Shown here: positions 25,665 to 36,000 of the stretch, piece by piece
Layout: each line of letters starts with the position of its first letter
Position numbering within the stretch: the first letter of the stretch is position 1
Virus record (IMG/VR): IMGVR_UViG_3300034071_000552
Span: 1 to 51,795 of that record
Strand: one strand, 5' to 3'
DNA length: 51,795 nt
From: a virus
Program-made: the position numbers and the translations under genes
The notes under the pieces: model-generated
What the model was told of the DNA's origin: nothing
The model's input: only the letters and a program-made list of their open reading frames with translations
Databases searched by the model: none

Positions 25665-26539
25665 TGATAGGACTAACTTATAAAGATAATTTTAGTAGAG
25701 TTTTTGATTACACAGGGGATGTTGAAGCCTTTGTAATTCCTAAAAATGCTACCATGTTGCATATTTGGGCAATTGGTGCAGGTGGTAATGGTGGTGCAGG
25801 TGCATCAAGAGCCGCAGGAACAGCAGGCGGTGGCGGTGGCGGTGGTGCAACAGGTGCAATAGTTACTATACTAGTACCTACAAGATTTTTACCACCAATT
25901 CTATATATAATAGTTGGGAAAGGCGGTGGTACTATAGCCGATGGATTTACTAAAGTAATGTTTAGAAGGGGTGATGCCCTAAATAACATAGTAGCAGATA
26001 GTTTATTTTTGGCTAATGCAGGGAATAATGCAGTTGCAGGAAGTAGTATAAGTGCAGGCACAGCAGGAACGGTTACAAGTTATAATTTACAAAATAATGC
26101 CTATGCAGGGTTATCGACTTTAACAATTACAGCAGGACAAGCAGGTGAAGCAGGGGGTGCAATAACTGGTGCTTCTGGTCTTAATAAAAATCCAGCATTT
26201 ACATTTGGTATGCCTTTTTCAGGTGGCGCAGGGGGTGCAGGATGCACAAGTGCGGACTTTTCAGGTGGTAGCATAATTCCAAATAGTAATGCTCAACAAC
26301 AATTAGGGATTACATTGGCAGGTGGTGCAGTAGGTGGCGGTAACGGCTTAAATGGATTACAATTTGATGAGCCGTTTACTTGCTATGGTGGTTCTGGTGG
26401 TGGTTCTAATAATAGTGGTGTTGGTGGCAAAGGTGGCGATGGTGCTATTGGATGCGGTGGCGGTGGCGGTGGCGCAGGAGTAACAGGTGGCGCAGGTGGT
26501 CGTGGTGGAAATGGCAGAGTGGTTATAACATGGTTTTAA
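25664..26539 (+). CDS. Glycine-rich adhesin (receptor-binding) protein
   Basis: A 291-residue protein with a short N-terminal attachment domain (MIGLTYKDNFSRVFDYTG..., ending near ATMLHIWAIGAGG) and long Gly runs (GGGGGGGATG near residue 57, GGSGGGSNNSGVGGKGGDG near 245, GGGGGGAGVTGGAGG near 264). Such runs form polyglycine-II helix bundles in adhesins like T-even gp38 and appear in fibre-tip proteins. The Gly-rich loops in those proteins contact the receptor, so this is a likely host-range determinant. The role is inferred from composition and from its place after the fibre. Confidence 0.82.
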   Translation: MIGLTYKDNFSRVFDYTGDVEAFVIPKNATMLHIWAIGAGGNGGAGASRAAGTAGGGGGGGATGAIVTILVPTRFLPPILYIIVGKGGGTIADGFTKVMFRRGDALNNIVADSLFLANAGNNAVAGSSISAGTAGTVTSYNLQNNAYAGLSTLTITAGQAGEAGGAITGASGLNKNPAFTFGMPFSGGAGGAGCTSADFSGGSIIPNSNAQQQLGITLAGGAVGGGNGLNGLQFDEPFTCYGGSGGGSNNSGVGGKGGDGAIGCGGGGGGAGVTGGAGGRGGNGRVVITWF

Positions 26540-26564
26540 AATAATAAAAAATAAATATACAAAA

Positions 26565-26828
26565 ATGGAAACATTACAGTACCAAAAAGAAGTAGGCAAT
26601 TACATAGACAATTTAGTAATCAAGTTACAAAAGGATTGTCCTGAAAAAAGCATCTCAAGAAACCAATTTAAAGATGCAGTTTTGACTTTTACAAGCGAAA
26701 AAGAATTAAATGATTACTTAGTTTTTTCAGCAACGCAATCTGTATCAATCAAAGATGCATTTATTTGTGCTGATGCTTTTTTTGAATTAAGATGGGCAAA
26801 ATTAGTTGAACTAATAGATAGTATTTAA
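26565..26828 (+). CDS. Small helical protein after adhesin, unknown
   Basis: An 87-residue helical protein (METLQYQKEVGNYIDNL...) whose stop overlaps the next start. No family recognised. Small helical proteins after adhesins are often assembly chaperones (as for T-even gp57A-type partners), but nothing in the sequence proves it. Confidence 0.68.
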   Translation: METLQYQKEVGNYIDNLVIKLQKDCPEKSISRNQFKDAVLTFTSEKELNDYLVFSATQSVSIKDAFICADAFFELRWAKLVELIDSI

Positions 26829-27610
26829 TGGCATATACAGTAGCATATCAGCCCTCGGTAGATGGATTTACTTCGTTCTATAGTGGCATACCAGAGATGA
26901 TGATTGGTATGAATAATTATTTCTATACCTTCAAGAACGGCCAAATATGGAAAGAGTATATGGGCATAAGGGGAAACTATTATGGAACTCAGTACGGAAG
27001 CTCTATCAGAATATCACAAAACAATTCACCAAACGAGGTGAAGATTTTTAAGACTATATCTTTTACGGGTGATATTACAGAGGGAGAAATATCGTCATCG
27101 TTAATGACTGCATATCTTGGCGATAGGGCATACACAGGGTCTATCTCTGCAAATGAGTTTGTGAACAAAGAAGGTGAGCTATTTTGTAGTATTAGAAATA
27201 ACTCTGAAGGCACAGCAGAGACTGGGTCAACAATGATTGATAAGGGTGTCGGTGTATTAGCTGCAATAAAGGCAACTAACTCATACGAGATTATTACCAA
27301 TGAGTCATTGACTATTATAACTGGTATCAACTCAACTTCTGGCACTGCACTATTTTACTATAGTGGAACAACGCTTAATGTCATAGGGTATATATCTAGC
27401 ATTGAAAAAACGAATAGTGGTTATATCATAAACACTTACGCATCTGCATTAACCCCAACGGTAGGAAGCATTATCGGAACACGGGTAAGTTCAAAGATTG
27501 AAAGCTATGGACTTAGAGGCAACTACAATATATTAGATATAAATATCAACTCCACAAATGCAGTGGAATTATTTTCTGTTCAGGCAAATATAATCAAATC
27601 TTTTCCTTAA
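26828..27610 (+). CDS. Tail protein with a displaced muzzle-type C-terminal module
   Basis: A 260-residue beta-rich protein. FYSGIPEMMIGMNNYFYTF, KNGQIWKEY and GNYYGTQYGSSI, with the following FKTISFTGD, strongly resemble the last module of long stabilisation proteins (in relatives 'NFYSFKNGQLY...FYG'-type segments). The same module is absent from the protein at 18694-22233. So the original muzzle protein seems to be split, with fibre, adhesin and small genes between the parts. The function as a tail or muzzle component is inferred from this similarity. The last codons hold the promoter box for the next gene. Confidence 0.78.
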   Translation: MAYTVAYQPSVDGFTSFYSGIPEMMIGMNNYFYTFKNGQIWKEYMGIRGNYYGTQYGSSIRISQNNSPNEVKIFKTISFTGDITEGEISSSLMTAYLGDRAYTGSISANEFVNKEGELFCSIRNNSEGTAETGSTMIDKGVGVLAAIKATNSYEIITNESLTIITGINSTSGTALFYYSGTTLNVIGYISSIEKTNSGYIINTYASALTPTVGSIIGTRVSSKIESYGLRGNYNILDININSTNAVELFSVQANIIKSFP

Positions 27611-27615
27611 ATTTG
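27608..27615 (+). promoter_or_regulatory. Bacteroidota-type -7 box, TAAATTTG
   Basis: TAAATTTG begins at the stop codon of the preceding gene and ends 5 nt before the ATG at 27621. The spacing matches other boxes in this genome. No TTG was found at the expected distance. Confidence 0.48.
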
Positions 27616-27620
27616 CAGGA

Positions 27621-28025
27621 ATGTACTCCAGAAAATTACAGCTTGAAGATTACGAGGTGTTGGTTAAATGGTGGAAAGAGTGGGGATGGACAGTAGCGCC
27701 ATCTCTTGAAATGCTTCCTCCGTTAAACACACATGGCGTAATGATATGTGACGAGGATGGCTGTATCTGTGCAGGGTTTGTTTATGAAACTAATTCAGCG
27801 TTTTGTTGGTTTACATTTCCTATATCAGACCCATCAATCAGAGGGTTTAGAAGAAAGAGCGGAGTACGTCATTTAATAATAGCCTGCGAAGAATTAGCTA
27901 GAGAACTAGGATTTGCTTATATTTACAGTAGTATTAGAAATCCAAATATGATAACACTACAAAAACAGCTAGGTTTTTCAGAAGGCGGAATAAATCACAC
28001 AGAATTAATAAAAAAAGTAAATTAA
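27621..28025 (+). CDS. GNAT-family N-acetyltransferase
   Basis: A 134-residue protein with the GNAT layout: an N-terminal strand (MYSRKLQLEDYEVL), VMICDEDGCICAGFVYET, then the acetyl-CoA loop region FRRKSGVRHLIIACEELAREL, and YSSIRNPNMITLQKQLGF at the end. Length fits the family. Acceptors of phage GNATs are unknown in general; modification of a virion protein, a host protein or a small molecule are all possible. It has its own promoter and precedes the two internal-virion genes by 1 nt, so it may modify cargo proteins (inference). Confidence 0.85.
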   Translation: MYSRKLQLEDYEVLVKWWKEWGWTVAPSLEMLPPLNTHGVMICDEDGCICAGFVYETNSAFCWFTFPISDPSIRGFRRKSGVRHLIIACEELARELGFAYIYSSIRNPNMITLQKQLGFSEGGINHTELIKKVN

Positions 28026-28026
28026 A

Positions 28027-28608
28027 ATGGGAGTAGAAGTAGCATTAGGAGTCGCTGGTCTTGGATTAAGTGCAATACAAGGAGTCGCTGGATTAGTCCA
28101 AGAAAAGAAAGCTAGACAAGCCGCAGAGGCAGCATATAATAACTTAAAGAATATGCCGAAACAAGCCAACGCTATGAATGCAGTTGGCGTTCCTGTAAAC
28201 ATGTACGACCAAGCACAGGCTAATATCAACCAGCAATCAGCCAACATGGTAGATGCTGCTAGAGAGTCTGGTGCTGCTGCTGTGTTAGGTAGTGTTGGAA
28301 CTATTCAGGGTGGTATAAAAAACGCTGAGATGGACTTAGCAACCAGAAAGGCACAAGATGCACTTAATTTAAGCTTAGAGAAGCAAAAGACTCAACAGCA
28401 AATAGATAGCGATTATTATAATTTCCAAAGACAGCTAGAGGCTTCTCAAATGGAAGGTGCTCAAACAGCCGCAGCTCAGGGGGCTACTCAGTTCCAACAA
28501 GCTCTTGGTGGAGCTGCTCAAAACCTAACGTCTTTAGGCGTTGCATCATATACTGGTAAAGGTAAAAAAGGTGGCGGTAAAAAAGATAAGACTACAATAG
28601 AAGGATAA
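28027..28608 (+). CDS. Internal virion protein (ejection protein), gp14-like
   Basis: A 193-residue protein with an N-terminal hydrophobic Gly/Ala zipper (EVALGVAGLGLSAIQGVAGL, residues 4-23), then a long Gln/Ala-rich helix (QQQIDSDYYNFQRQLEAS) and a Lys/Gly-rich tail (KGKKGGGKKDK). This matches small ejected pore-like proteins of podoviruses (T7 gp14 type). Two more candidate cargo proteins follow. The family call is by architecture; a membrane-channel role after ejection is inferred. Confidence 0.8.
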   Translation: MGVEVALGVAGLGLSAIQGVAGLVQEKKARQAAEAAYNNLKNMPKQANAMNAVGVPVNMYDQAQANINQQSANMVDAARESGAAAVLGSVGTIQGGIKNAEMDLATRKAQDALNLSLEKQKTQQQIDSDYYNFQRQLEASQMEGAQTAAAQGATQFQQALGGAAQNLTSLGVASYTGKGKKGGGKKDKTTIEG

Positions 28609-28612
28609 TAAT

Positions 28613-30010
28613 ATGACATACGCAGGATATAAACCAAATGAAACAGCAAGTCTAGGGGCAATAACTGCATCTGGTCTTGACGCTATTACTAAAATAAACT
28701 TAGAGAGAGAAAAGTTAGATGCTGCAAGACAGGTTAAGAAAGATGCCTTAGCAGCCAAAGCTGCTCAGGATAAGGAAAAGCAAGCCGCAAAAGAAGCAGC
28801 TGAATTGGAGAAAGAGAAAAACTCTACTAAAGAGAAACTTTCTAAAAATGAGGGGAAAACCCCATTTACCATAAACTTACAAGCAAACATGGGGGAAGTT
28901 GGGGTAAAAAATATAGACTTAGACCCATCTTCACAGAATGCGCTACTTGGTCAGGCAAGCACATGGCATGCAATGCTGGGTAACATGGACGCAACTACAG
29001 CATCATTAGCAGAAAATAAAAATCCTTCCATGCAGTCAGTTTGGGTATTTGAAAGAACTGTTGGCAATTTTCAGAAACAAACAGTAAGTACTATTGTTGA
29101 GGGGAAAGGTAACGATGCTAAGTTTATTTTCAAGAATGATAAAGGAGAAACTTTATCAATAGATGGAACTTTAAATATAAAGAATAATGTAAAGAACACA
29201 ATGCCTAACTTAGATGAGGATTATAATAAATGGTATGCCCAAATAGGTGAACAGCAAAAAGAAGTTGGTAGAACCAGTAAGCTTGATGTAGGAGTTCAAG
29301 AAAATTTTACAGCTAAAAAAGATGAAATTAAGAGTTTGATTCTTTCAGACAGAGATAACCTTGGGAATAGAGCTTATTTAGTATTTCAAAAAAATGGTAA
29401 GACTCCAATATTCTATAGTGAAGGCGATGACCAAAAAGAATTATTAGCTAAATCTGGCGTTATTGAATCAAATGCTGAGTTTATAAAAATGGTAACAAAC
29501 ACAAACGGTGAGACCTATGCTGAATTAACTCAAACCCAAAAAGATGCAATGAAAAAAGATGTAGACGATGAGCTTGCTATAAGAGTTAAAAAGAGTCAGC
29601 ATACACGACCAGAGGGAGGAGGTAATATAACTATTACACAACAGATTGGAGAGGCTAAAACTAAAGAGGCAGGGAAATATTATGATAAGGTAATAAAAGG
29701 GAATAATCCTACAGAGGCGCAATTTGTTAGGGGAGCACAAGCAGCTGGGAATATATTAGCAGGGAATACTGCTCCATACTATGACCCTATTACAAAAACA
29801 ACTAAGGACACTCCAGTATATCAAAATGATGGTAAAGGGAATATAAAGATACTATATGAAGATAAATCTGGTAATATAGTACAATATAAATCAGACCCAA
29901 GTATGACTAGAGAGGAGCTAGTAGCAGACTTAGAACAATTTTATTCTTTTAGTAAAGTAAAGAGTGGGGCAGAAGCTGTTGCTACAACTCAAGCAGTAAC
30001 AGGTAAGTAA
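28613..30010 (+). CDS. Internal virion/cargo protein
   Basis: A 465-residue protein, 4 nt after the previous stop. The N-terminal region is coiled coil with many Lys, Ala and Gln (residues about 30-90), the rest is mixed and polar with a Gln/Ala/Thr tail ending TTQAVTGK. No known motif. Its place between a gp14-like protein and the giant polyvalent protein, and its low-complexity helical start, fit a packaged cargo protein ejected with the DNA. I do not know its exact family. Confidence 0.72.
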   Translation: MTYAGYKPNETASLGAITASGLDAITKINLEREKLDAARQVKKDALAAKAAQDKEKQAAKEAAELEKEKNSTKEKLSKNEGKTPFTINLQANMGEVGVKNIDLDPSSQNALLGQASTWHAMLGNMDATTASLAENKNPSMQSVWVFERTVGNFQKQTVSTIVEGKGNDAKFIFKNDKGETLSIDGTLNIKNNVKNTMPNLDEDYNKWYAQIGEQQKEVGRTSKLDVGVQENFTAKKDEIKSLILSDRDNLGNRAYLVFQKNGKTPIFYSEGDDQKELLAKSGVIESNAEFIKMVTNTNGETYAELTQTQKDAMKKDVDDELAIRVKKSQHTRPEGGGNITITQQIGEAKTKEAGKYYDKVIKGNNPTEAQFVRGAQAAGNILAGNTAPYYDPITKTTKDTPVYQNDGKGNIKILYEDKSGNIVQYKSDPSMTREELVADLEQFYSFSKVKSGAEAVATTQAVTGK

Positions 30011-30031
30011 TAATAAAACAAACAATAAATA

Positions 30032-33000
30032 ATGGAATTACAAGACGGAGAAGATTTCCCTAAAGGAAACACAAAGCACAACGAGAGTGATGTATTACTT
30101 TACAATAAGTTGACATCTGAGTTGCCAGATTTAAAAATAGCACCTGTAAAGAATGCAGATGAAATAGATGACAACAATTTCAATTTCTTACAGTATAAGA
30201 AAGCTAAGTCTAATTTTGCTGATATGCCTGATGTGGCATTACCTACAGACATAACTCCAGAGCACATGGCAGCAGTTGCCAAAGCTTCATCAAATAGTTA
30301 TTTTAACAGCTTACTTGACAATGCAAAGGATGATAAAGATGTTAAAAAAAGAGGCTTTAAGAAATTAACATATACTGATGTTATTAATCCAGATGACGAA
30401 AGTTATTTAGAACAAAAAAATGCAGATATAATAAGCGAAAAGGCTACTAAATTAGGGAAGTCAGTAGGGATTGACTATATGGAAGCCATACCTACTGCTG
30501 GTACCCAACAAAAAAATCCTTTAGCATATACTAATTATGGTCAATTAAATCAAATAAATGAACGACTTACTGAAAAAGCTAATAATAAAAATTTAGCAAT
30601 TGTAAATTCTAAGATAAAAAAAATAAATGCATCTCTTCCTAAAGAGGAAAGGATGCAAGAATTGACTTCTTTTAAAGAGTATGAATCTCAAGAACCTATA
30701 ATAAAAGAAAAAGCTAAAAGAGCAGATTTATTAAATACTAAAAAGAGTAATGATATATTTTTAAAAGGAGTAAATGAGGCTGCTAAAAAAAGTGGTATAC
30801 GTCAGTTCGTAGATATTGCAGATTATAATAAAAACTATGAGCCAGAAACACTAAAAAATATAAATAAGGAAGCAAAGAAAAATGGCACTCGTGAATATAC
30901 ATCGATTGAAGATTATAACAAAAATTTCGAGAAAGAAACACTAAAGAGTATAAATGATAAAGCGAAGAAAAATGGCACTCGTGAATATACGTCACTTGAA
31001 GAATACAACAAAAGTGTATCGGTAAAAATAGTACCTAAAAAAATTGTTTATTCTAGGGAAGAACAGAAAAAACAAATAGTAAAAGCTGGTAAAGCTTCTG
31101 GTACTATCCCAAAATGGGTATCTGAGAAAGATGCAGTAAAAATGTTATCAAAATATGAGGGGAACTTTACCTCTACTCAGGTTGGGGCTATTGCAGAAAC
31201 AGCAAGAACATTTAATGAAAATATAACAAAAAAAGAAGCAGCTAGGAAACTAACAAAGCCAGTGCCAAGTTTAAGTGAAACATTACAATTTGGTTTTGCT
31301 TCAGTTAATCCTATTAACATAAAAGCTCCAATCCCCCCTCCCCCTGACCAAAGAATCGCCCCTAAGCGTGTATATTCTGAGGAAGATGTAAATATGGCAT
31401 TTCTTGAATCGGGGAGATTGTCTGGGGTTATCCCAAAAGGATTATCTAATAAAGATGCATTAAAATTAATAGCAGAAAAAAGACTCCAACTTGACCCAAA
31501 AACAAAAGATATTATTTCTGAAGCAGTAGTAACATCAAAGGAAAAAAGAAAAGAGATAGCTACTGCTTCACATGAAGAAATATTAAATAATGCAGCATTT
31601 AGAACACAAGAGTTATTAAGTGCTGATACTCCAACTCAAAATCTTTATAAGCAAAGTAGAGAAGGTAAGGTTGCGGATATTATCAATAGAATACAAAGCG
31701 GCCTTCAAGGAGAGGTAGGCAATGAGACTGTTTCTGAAGCAGAGTGGAAATACCTAAAAGAAGTTGCTCCAAAAGCAGCAGAATCATTATGGAAAGAAAT
31801 TAATCCTAATAATAGCAATAAATTAAGCGATGTAATTGCTGTCTATAAGGATAAAGAAAAAGCCTATAAAGTTACATCAGCTAACTCTAGGGCAAAGTCA
31901 ATATTTGCAGCATTGCCTCAAGATTGGCTTGATGAGAATGGGCAAATATCTGAGGCTAGCTTATTGGAGAAGCATAAAGAATTTAATGATAACTATGCTC
32001 AATCTCTTATTGCTTTGGAAGGAAAGTATCCTATGCAATATGCTGAAATAAAAACAGCAGATGGGATGCAGAATAGACCAATAGGTAGAGGTTATGTGTA
32101 TGCGGCAGAAAAAAGAGAATTAGAAAATAGAAGGGCGGAAGTAAATAATATTATTGCAGAAGCTAATGGGGTAATGATTGTTAGACAAGTTGATAAAAAA
32201 ACTGGGAAACAATTAAGTGCTTTATTAAGCCCAGATGCAATAGGTGAAAAAATATTTAAAGTACAATCACCTGACATATATAAAGTATATGTAAAAGGTG
32301 GAAAGACAGACAGAGGTACAAAAGAAGAGATTAAAAGATTAGGTATTAACGCATTATATGCAAGTAATGATAAGAATGCTATTGAGCTAGCGTATGTAGA
32401 TGAAAGAAAACTAAATGAAACAAGTTTAGATTTAGAAAAAGAGACCTATAATAGGATGGGGGCAGAGATTTATAAGCAAAGTGGTTGGGGAAAATACATA
32501 GGCACTCTTATGAGAGATGTAGATGAACTAGATAAGATAGCAGAGCAATTGCCATATCAGAATAGAAAAATGTGGTTTGGGAAATTAAGGGCTATAGAAG
32601 AAAATAAAACATTTGGAACTAATATTCCTGTGGGGGGTGCCATAAATAGTGCACTATATGGCTTTGGTAAAACAGCAGCATCTACAGTAAATACATTATC
32701 TGGGGCAGTTGGGTTCAGGACTGATAGCGATATAGCAAATGATGCACTTGCTGGACAAGATAATAAATATTCAGTTGTCGGAGAAACAAAAGAAGCTCAA
32801 AAAATAAAAGCACAATTAGAATATAAATTAAGTAATAAAGAACAGCTAACATATAGTGAATTACAGAATTTAGAAAATGCAAAAAATTTACTAGGGACTA
32901 AGACATTTACATCAAAATTCATAGATAAAGGATTTGAATTAGTAGGTCAAGTTACATTCCAAGCTGTTGTCGCAAGAGGGCTTGGTGGGTTGTCTGCTGG

Positions 33001-36000
33001 TGCATTAGGGGAGATAGGCTTGCTATCTGAAGCAGGATTGATATCTGAAGAAGCAGCAATTGTTGCTGGGTCTGGAGAATTTGGAACAGCGATGTCAGGA
33101 GCAACTACCATAGGTGAAATAGGTGTTAGTAAAACAACTCTTGATACTTTAGCAAATGCTTATGTAGCTTATGCTTCTAGTTTAGACCAAGCAAAACAAG
33201 AGGCAGTGTTATTAATGCCAGATAGTAAAGTTAAGCAAGAAATATACGCAAATGTTGTAGGATTATTAAATGCAGCAACAGCACATATATTCCCAGAACA
33301 AAAGTTATTTGACCCTTTTAAAAAAGAAATGTCTGCAACTATTACAAATATTGTTAATGATTTATCTGCATCAAAACTTAGTAAGGAAGCATTATCTGGT
33401 TACGTTAAAAAAGCATTATTAGCATCGAAGAGTTTTGGCATAGCAGTAATAAAAAATAACCAAAAGGAATCAGCTGAAGAGGTCGCAGGGCAAATAGGTA
33501 CAAGTATTGCATTAGCAATATTAGCACCAAATAAATTTAATAATAAAGAAGAGTTTGATAAGATTTTAGATACATACGTTCAAACTACAGTAGATGGTAC
33601 TTTATTATCACTATTTGCTGGAGGGAAAGAATATTTTTCAAATGTAGTAGGAATCCCTTTATTATCAAAAGTAGGTACAGATGAAAATGTATATAATAAA
33701 GTAATACAAGGTATTAATTCCCAAGTATCTAATAAAGAAATAAGTGAAGCAGAGGGAGAAGAAAAAAAATATATAGCTAATACGATTAGATATATATATA
33801 AAAAATCAATACCTAAAGTTGCTGAACTTTCACCTAATTTAAAAGAAAGAGATATACAGAAGTATGCAATAGTATTAGCAAATGAATACGTTGTTAGAAA
33901 AAAGATAGATACCGAATCAGACCCTGTTATAAAAGCTAAATTAGAGGCTCAAGTAAAGGATAGTGAAGCTAAAAGAGAAGCTATAATAGATGAAAAACTA
34001 ACAACTGTTAATAACTATGAATTAGTTACAATTGAGGAGGCAAATAAGATAGCAAAAGCTGAAGCAGATAATGGCCAAATAGTAATTACTAACGCAGATG
34101 GTACTGTAACAACAACGCCTACTAAAACTATAGATGGTGTAGGTACTTATGAGTTTGATAATAAATTATATGTTCAAGATAAAGATGGTAATATAACCTA
34201 TGAAAATGGTGTTATGGCACCAATAGCAGAGCAAGAAAAGGTTAAAAAAGAAGGATTATTTACTCCGCAGACAGCTACGACTAAAATAGCTGATATAAAC
34301 AAGGAGTTGGCAACATTGACCATTGGAGCAAACGAGACTAAAGAAGAAATAGATGCAAAGAATGCAAGGAAAGTTGAGTTGCAATCTGAACTTAAAACAT
34401 TAGAAGCGGAGGTTATTACTGATGCTATTGCTAAAAAAGCTGCTAAAAATGGCACTACAGTTGAATTTGAGACTAAGAAAGCTGATATAGAAAAAAGAAG
34501 AAAAGAAGAGCTATCTACCAGCGATTATAAAAAGCAAGTAGGTCTAAATTTCAGTAATGGCAAGTATCAGATAAGTACATTTGATGGAGAAGAGGATAGT
34601 TTTTCTCAAGATGTAGAGCTTACAAAAGAAGAGAAAAATGAGTTAAGCAAAATAGATGCAGACTCAAAAGCTGATGGAGATAGCCCTAGCATAGCAGCTA
34701 GAAAGGCTGAATTATCTGAAAAAATTATAAATAGGTTGGGCATTTATGGTGTTACAGCTACATCTCCTAATATAATCAATGCTAAGTATGACAAAGAATT
34801 AGCTACACTAGAAACTTCTGTTAACCCTGCTGCCATATCTGCATTAAAAGAAGTAGAAGTATTAAGAACTGAAGAGCAAAAAGAACTTGATACTAAAATA
34901 GAAAATGCAGAGCAGTATAGAGTAGATGGTAAGGTAGATAGAACTAAGCTTACAAGCGATGCAGATAGAAAGGCGTTTGATGAGGTTTATGCTAAATATG
35001 ATAAGTTAATTGCCCCATTATTAGAGAAGGCAAAACCTAAGATAAAAACAAAACTAGAGGCTTTACCAACAGGGACAAGAGCTTCTGATGGGGAAGCTGC
35101 TAGAAAGGTTCATGCACCTTTATTCTCAGCTGCAAAAAGAGCATTAAAAGTATTAAATCAATTATTCCCTAGTGTAGATATACATTTCCATGATAACAAT
35201 GAAGATTTCCAAGAAGTTTTGAATGTTACAGCAGGAGGGAAGCCAGCTAGAACTACTCAAGGTAACTTTACATATTCAAAGGATGGTAAAACAATTCGTA
35301 TTGATATAAATTTAGCTAGTGGGGCTACAACAGAAACGGTTGTACATGAAGCGGCACATGCTATACTATTCAAGGCATTTGGAGATACCCCAAGACTTTT
35401 TAAATACTTTAAAAATCAAGTAGCAAGAAATATTGGTTTTACTAAAAGCGCAAAATTAAAAAAGTTTATAAGGAACTATGAAGATATAGAAAAGCCTGAA
35501 GAGTACCTTGTACAATTAGGAGCCATTTTAAAAGATGGAGAGAATATAGAGCCTACTGTATTTAGACGTATAGCCGAAGCTATTAATAAGATAGTTTTTA
35601 AATATACAGGCGGCAAATTTAAACCGTTTGAAGATGTAAAGAAGAGTAACGATAAAGTTAGATATTTTGCTTCTTTAGTAAATGCCATTAAGACTGGTGA
35701 TTTAGGCAGCATAGACATTAATTCACAGTCACAATTTAGGAGAAATCAAACGGGTGGTTCCAAGCAATCAAGAGGTGGTATTACTGCAACTGATATGAAG
35801 TCTATGACGGTTGCCGACAATGGTGATTTATTATTCTTTCATTACGGTGACATTAAGGGGTCTAAAATAGACGCAAGGAAAGGAACACCAAAAGCATATA
35901 CAACCGACAAGCGTGTATATACAGCTAACTACTACTACACTAACGAGAGCGATAGAGAAGGAATGGTTGGCGGAAAAGTAAATGTTGTAAGAGTTCCAGC

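Noticed and set aside
25708-26061. Proline/alanine-rich minus-strand frame
   Set aside because: It mirrors the glycine-rich codons of the adhesin on the other strand.
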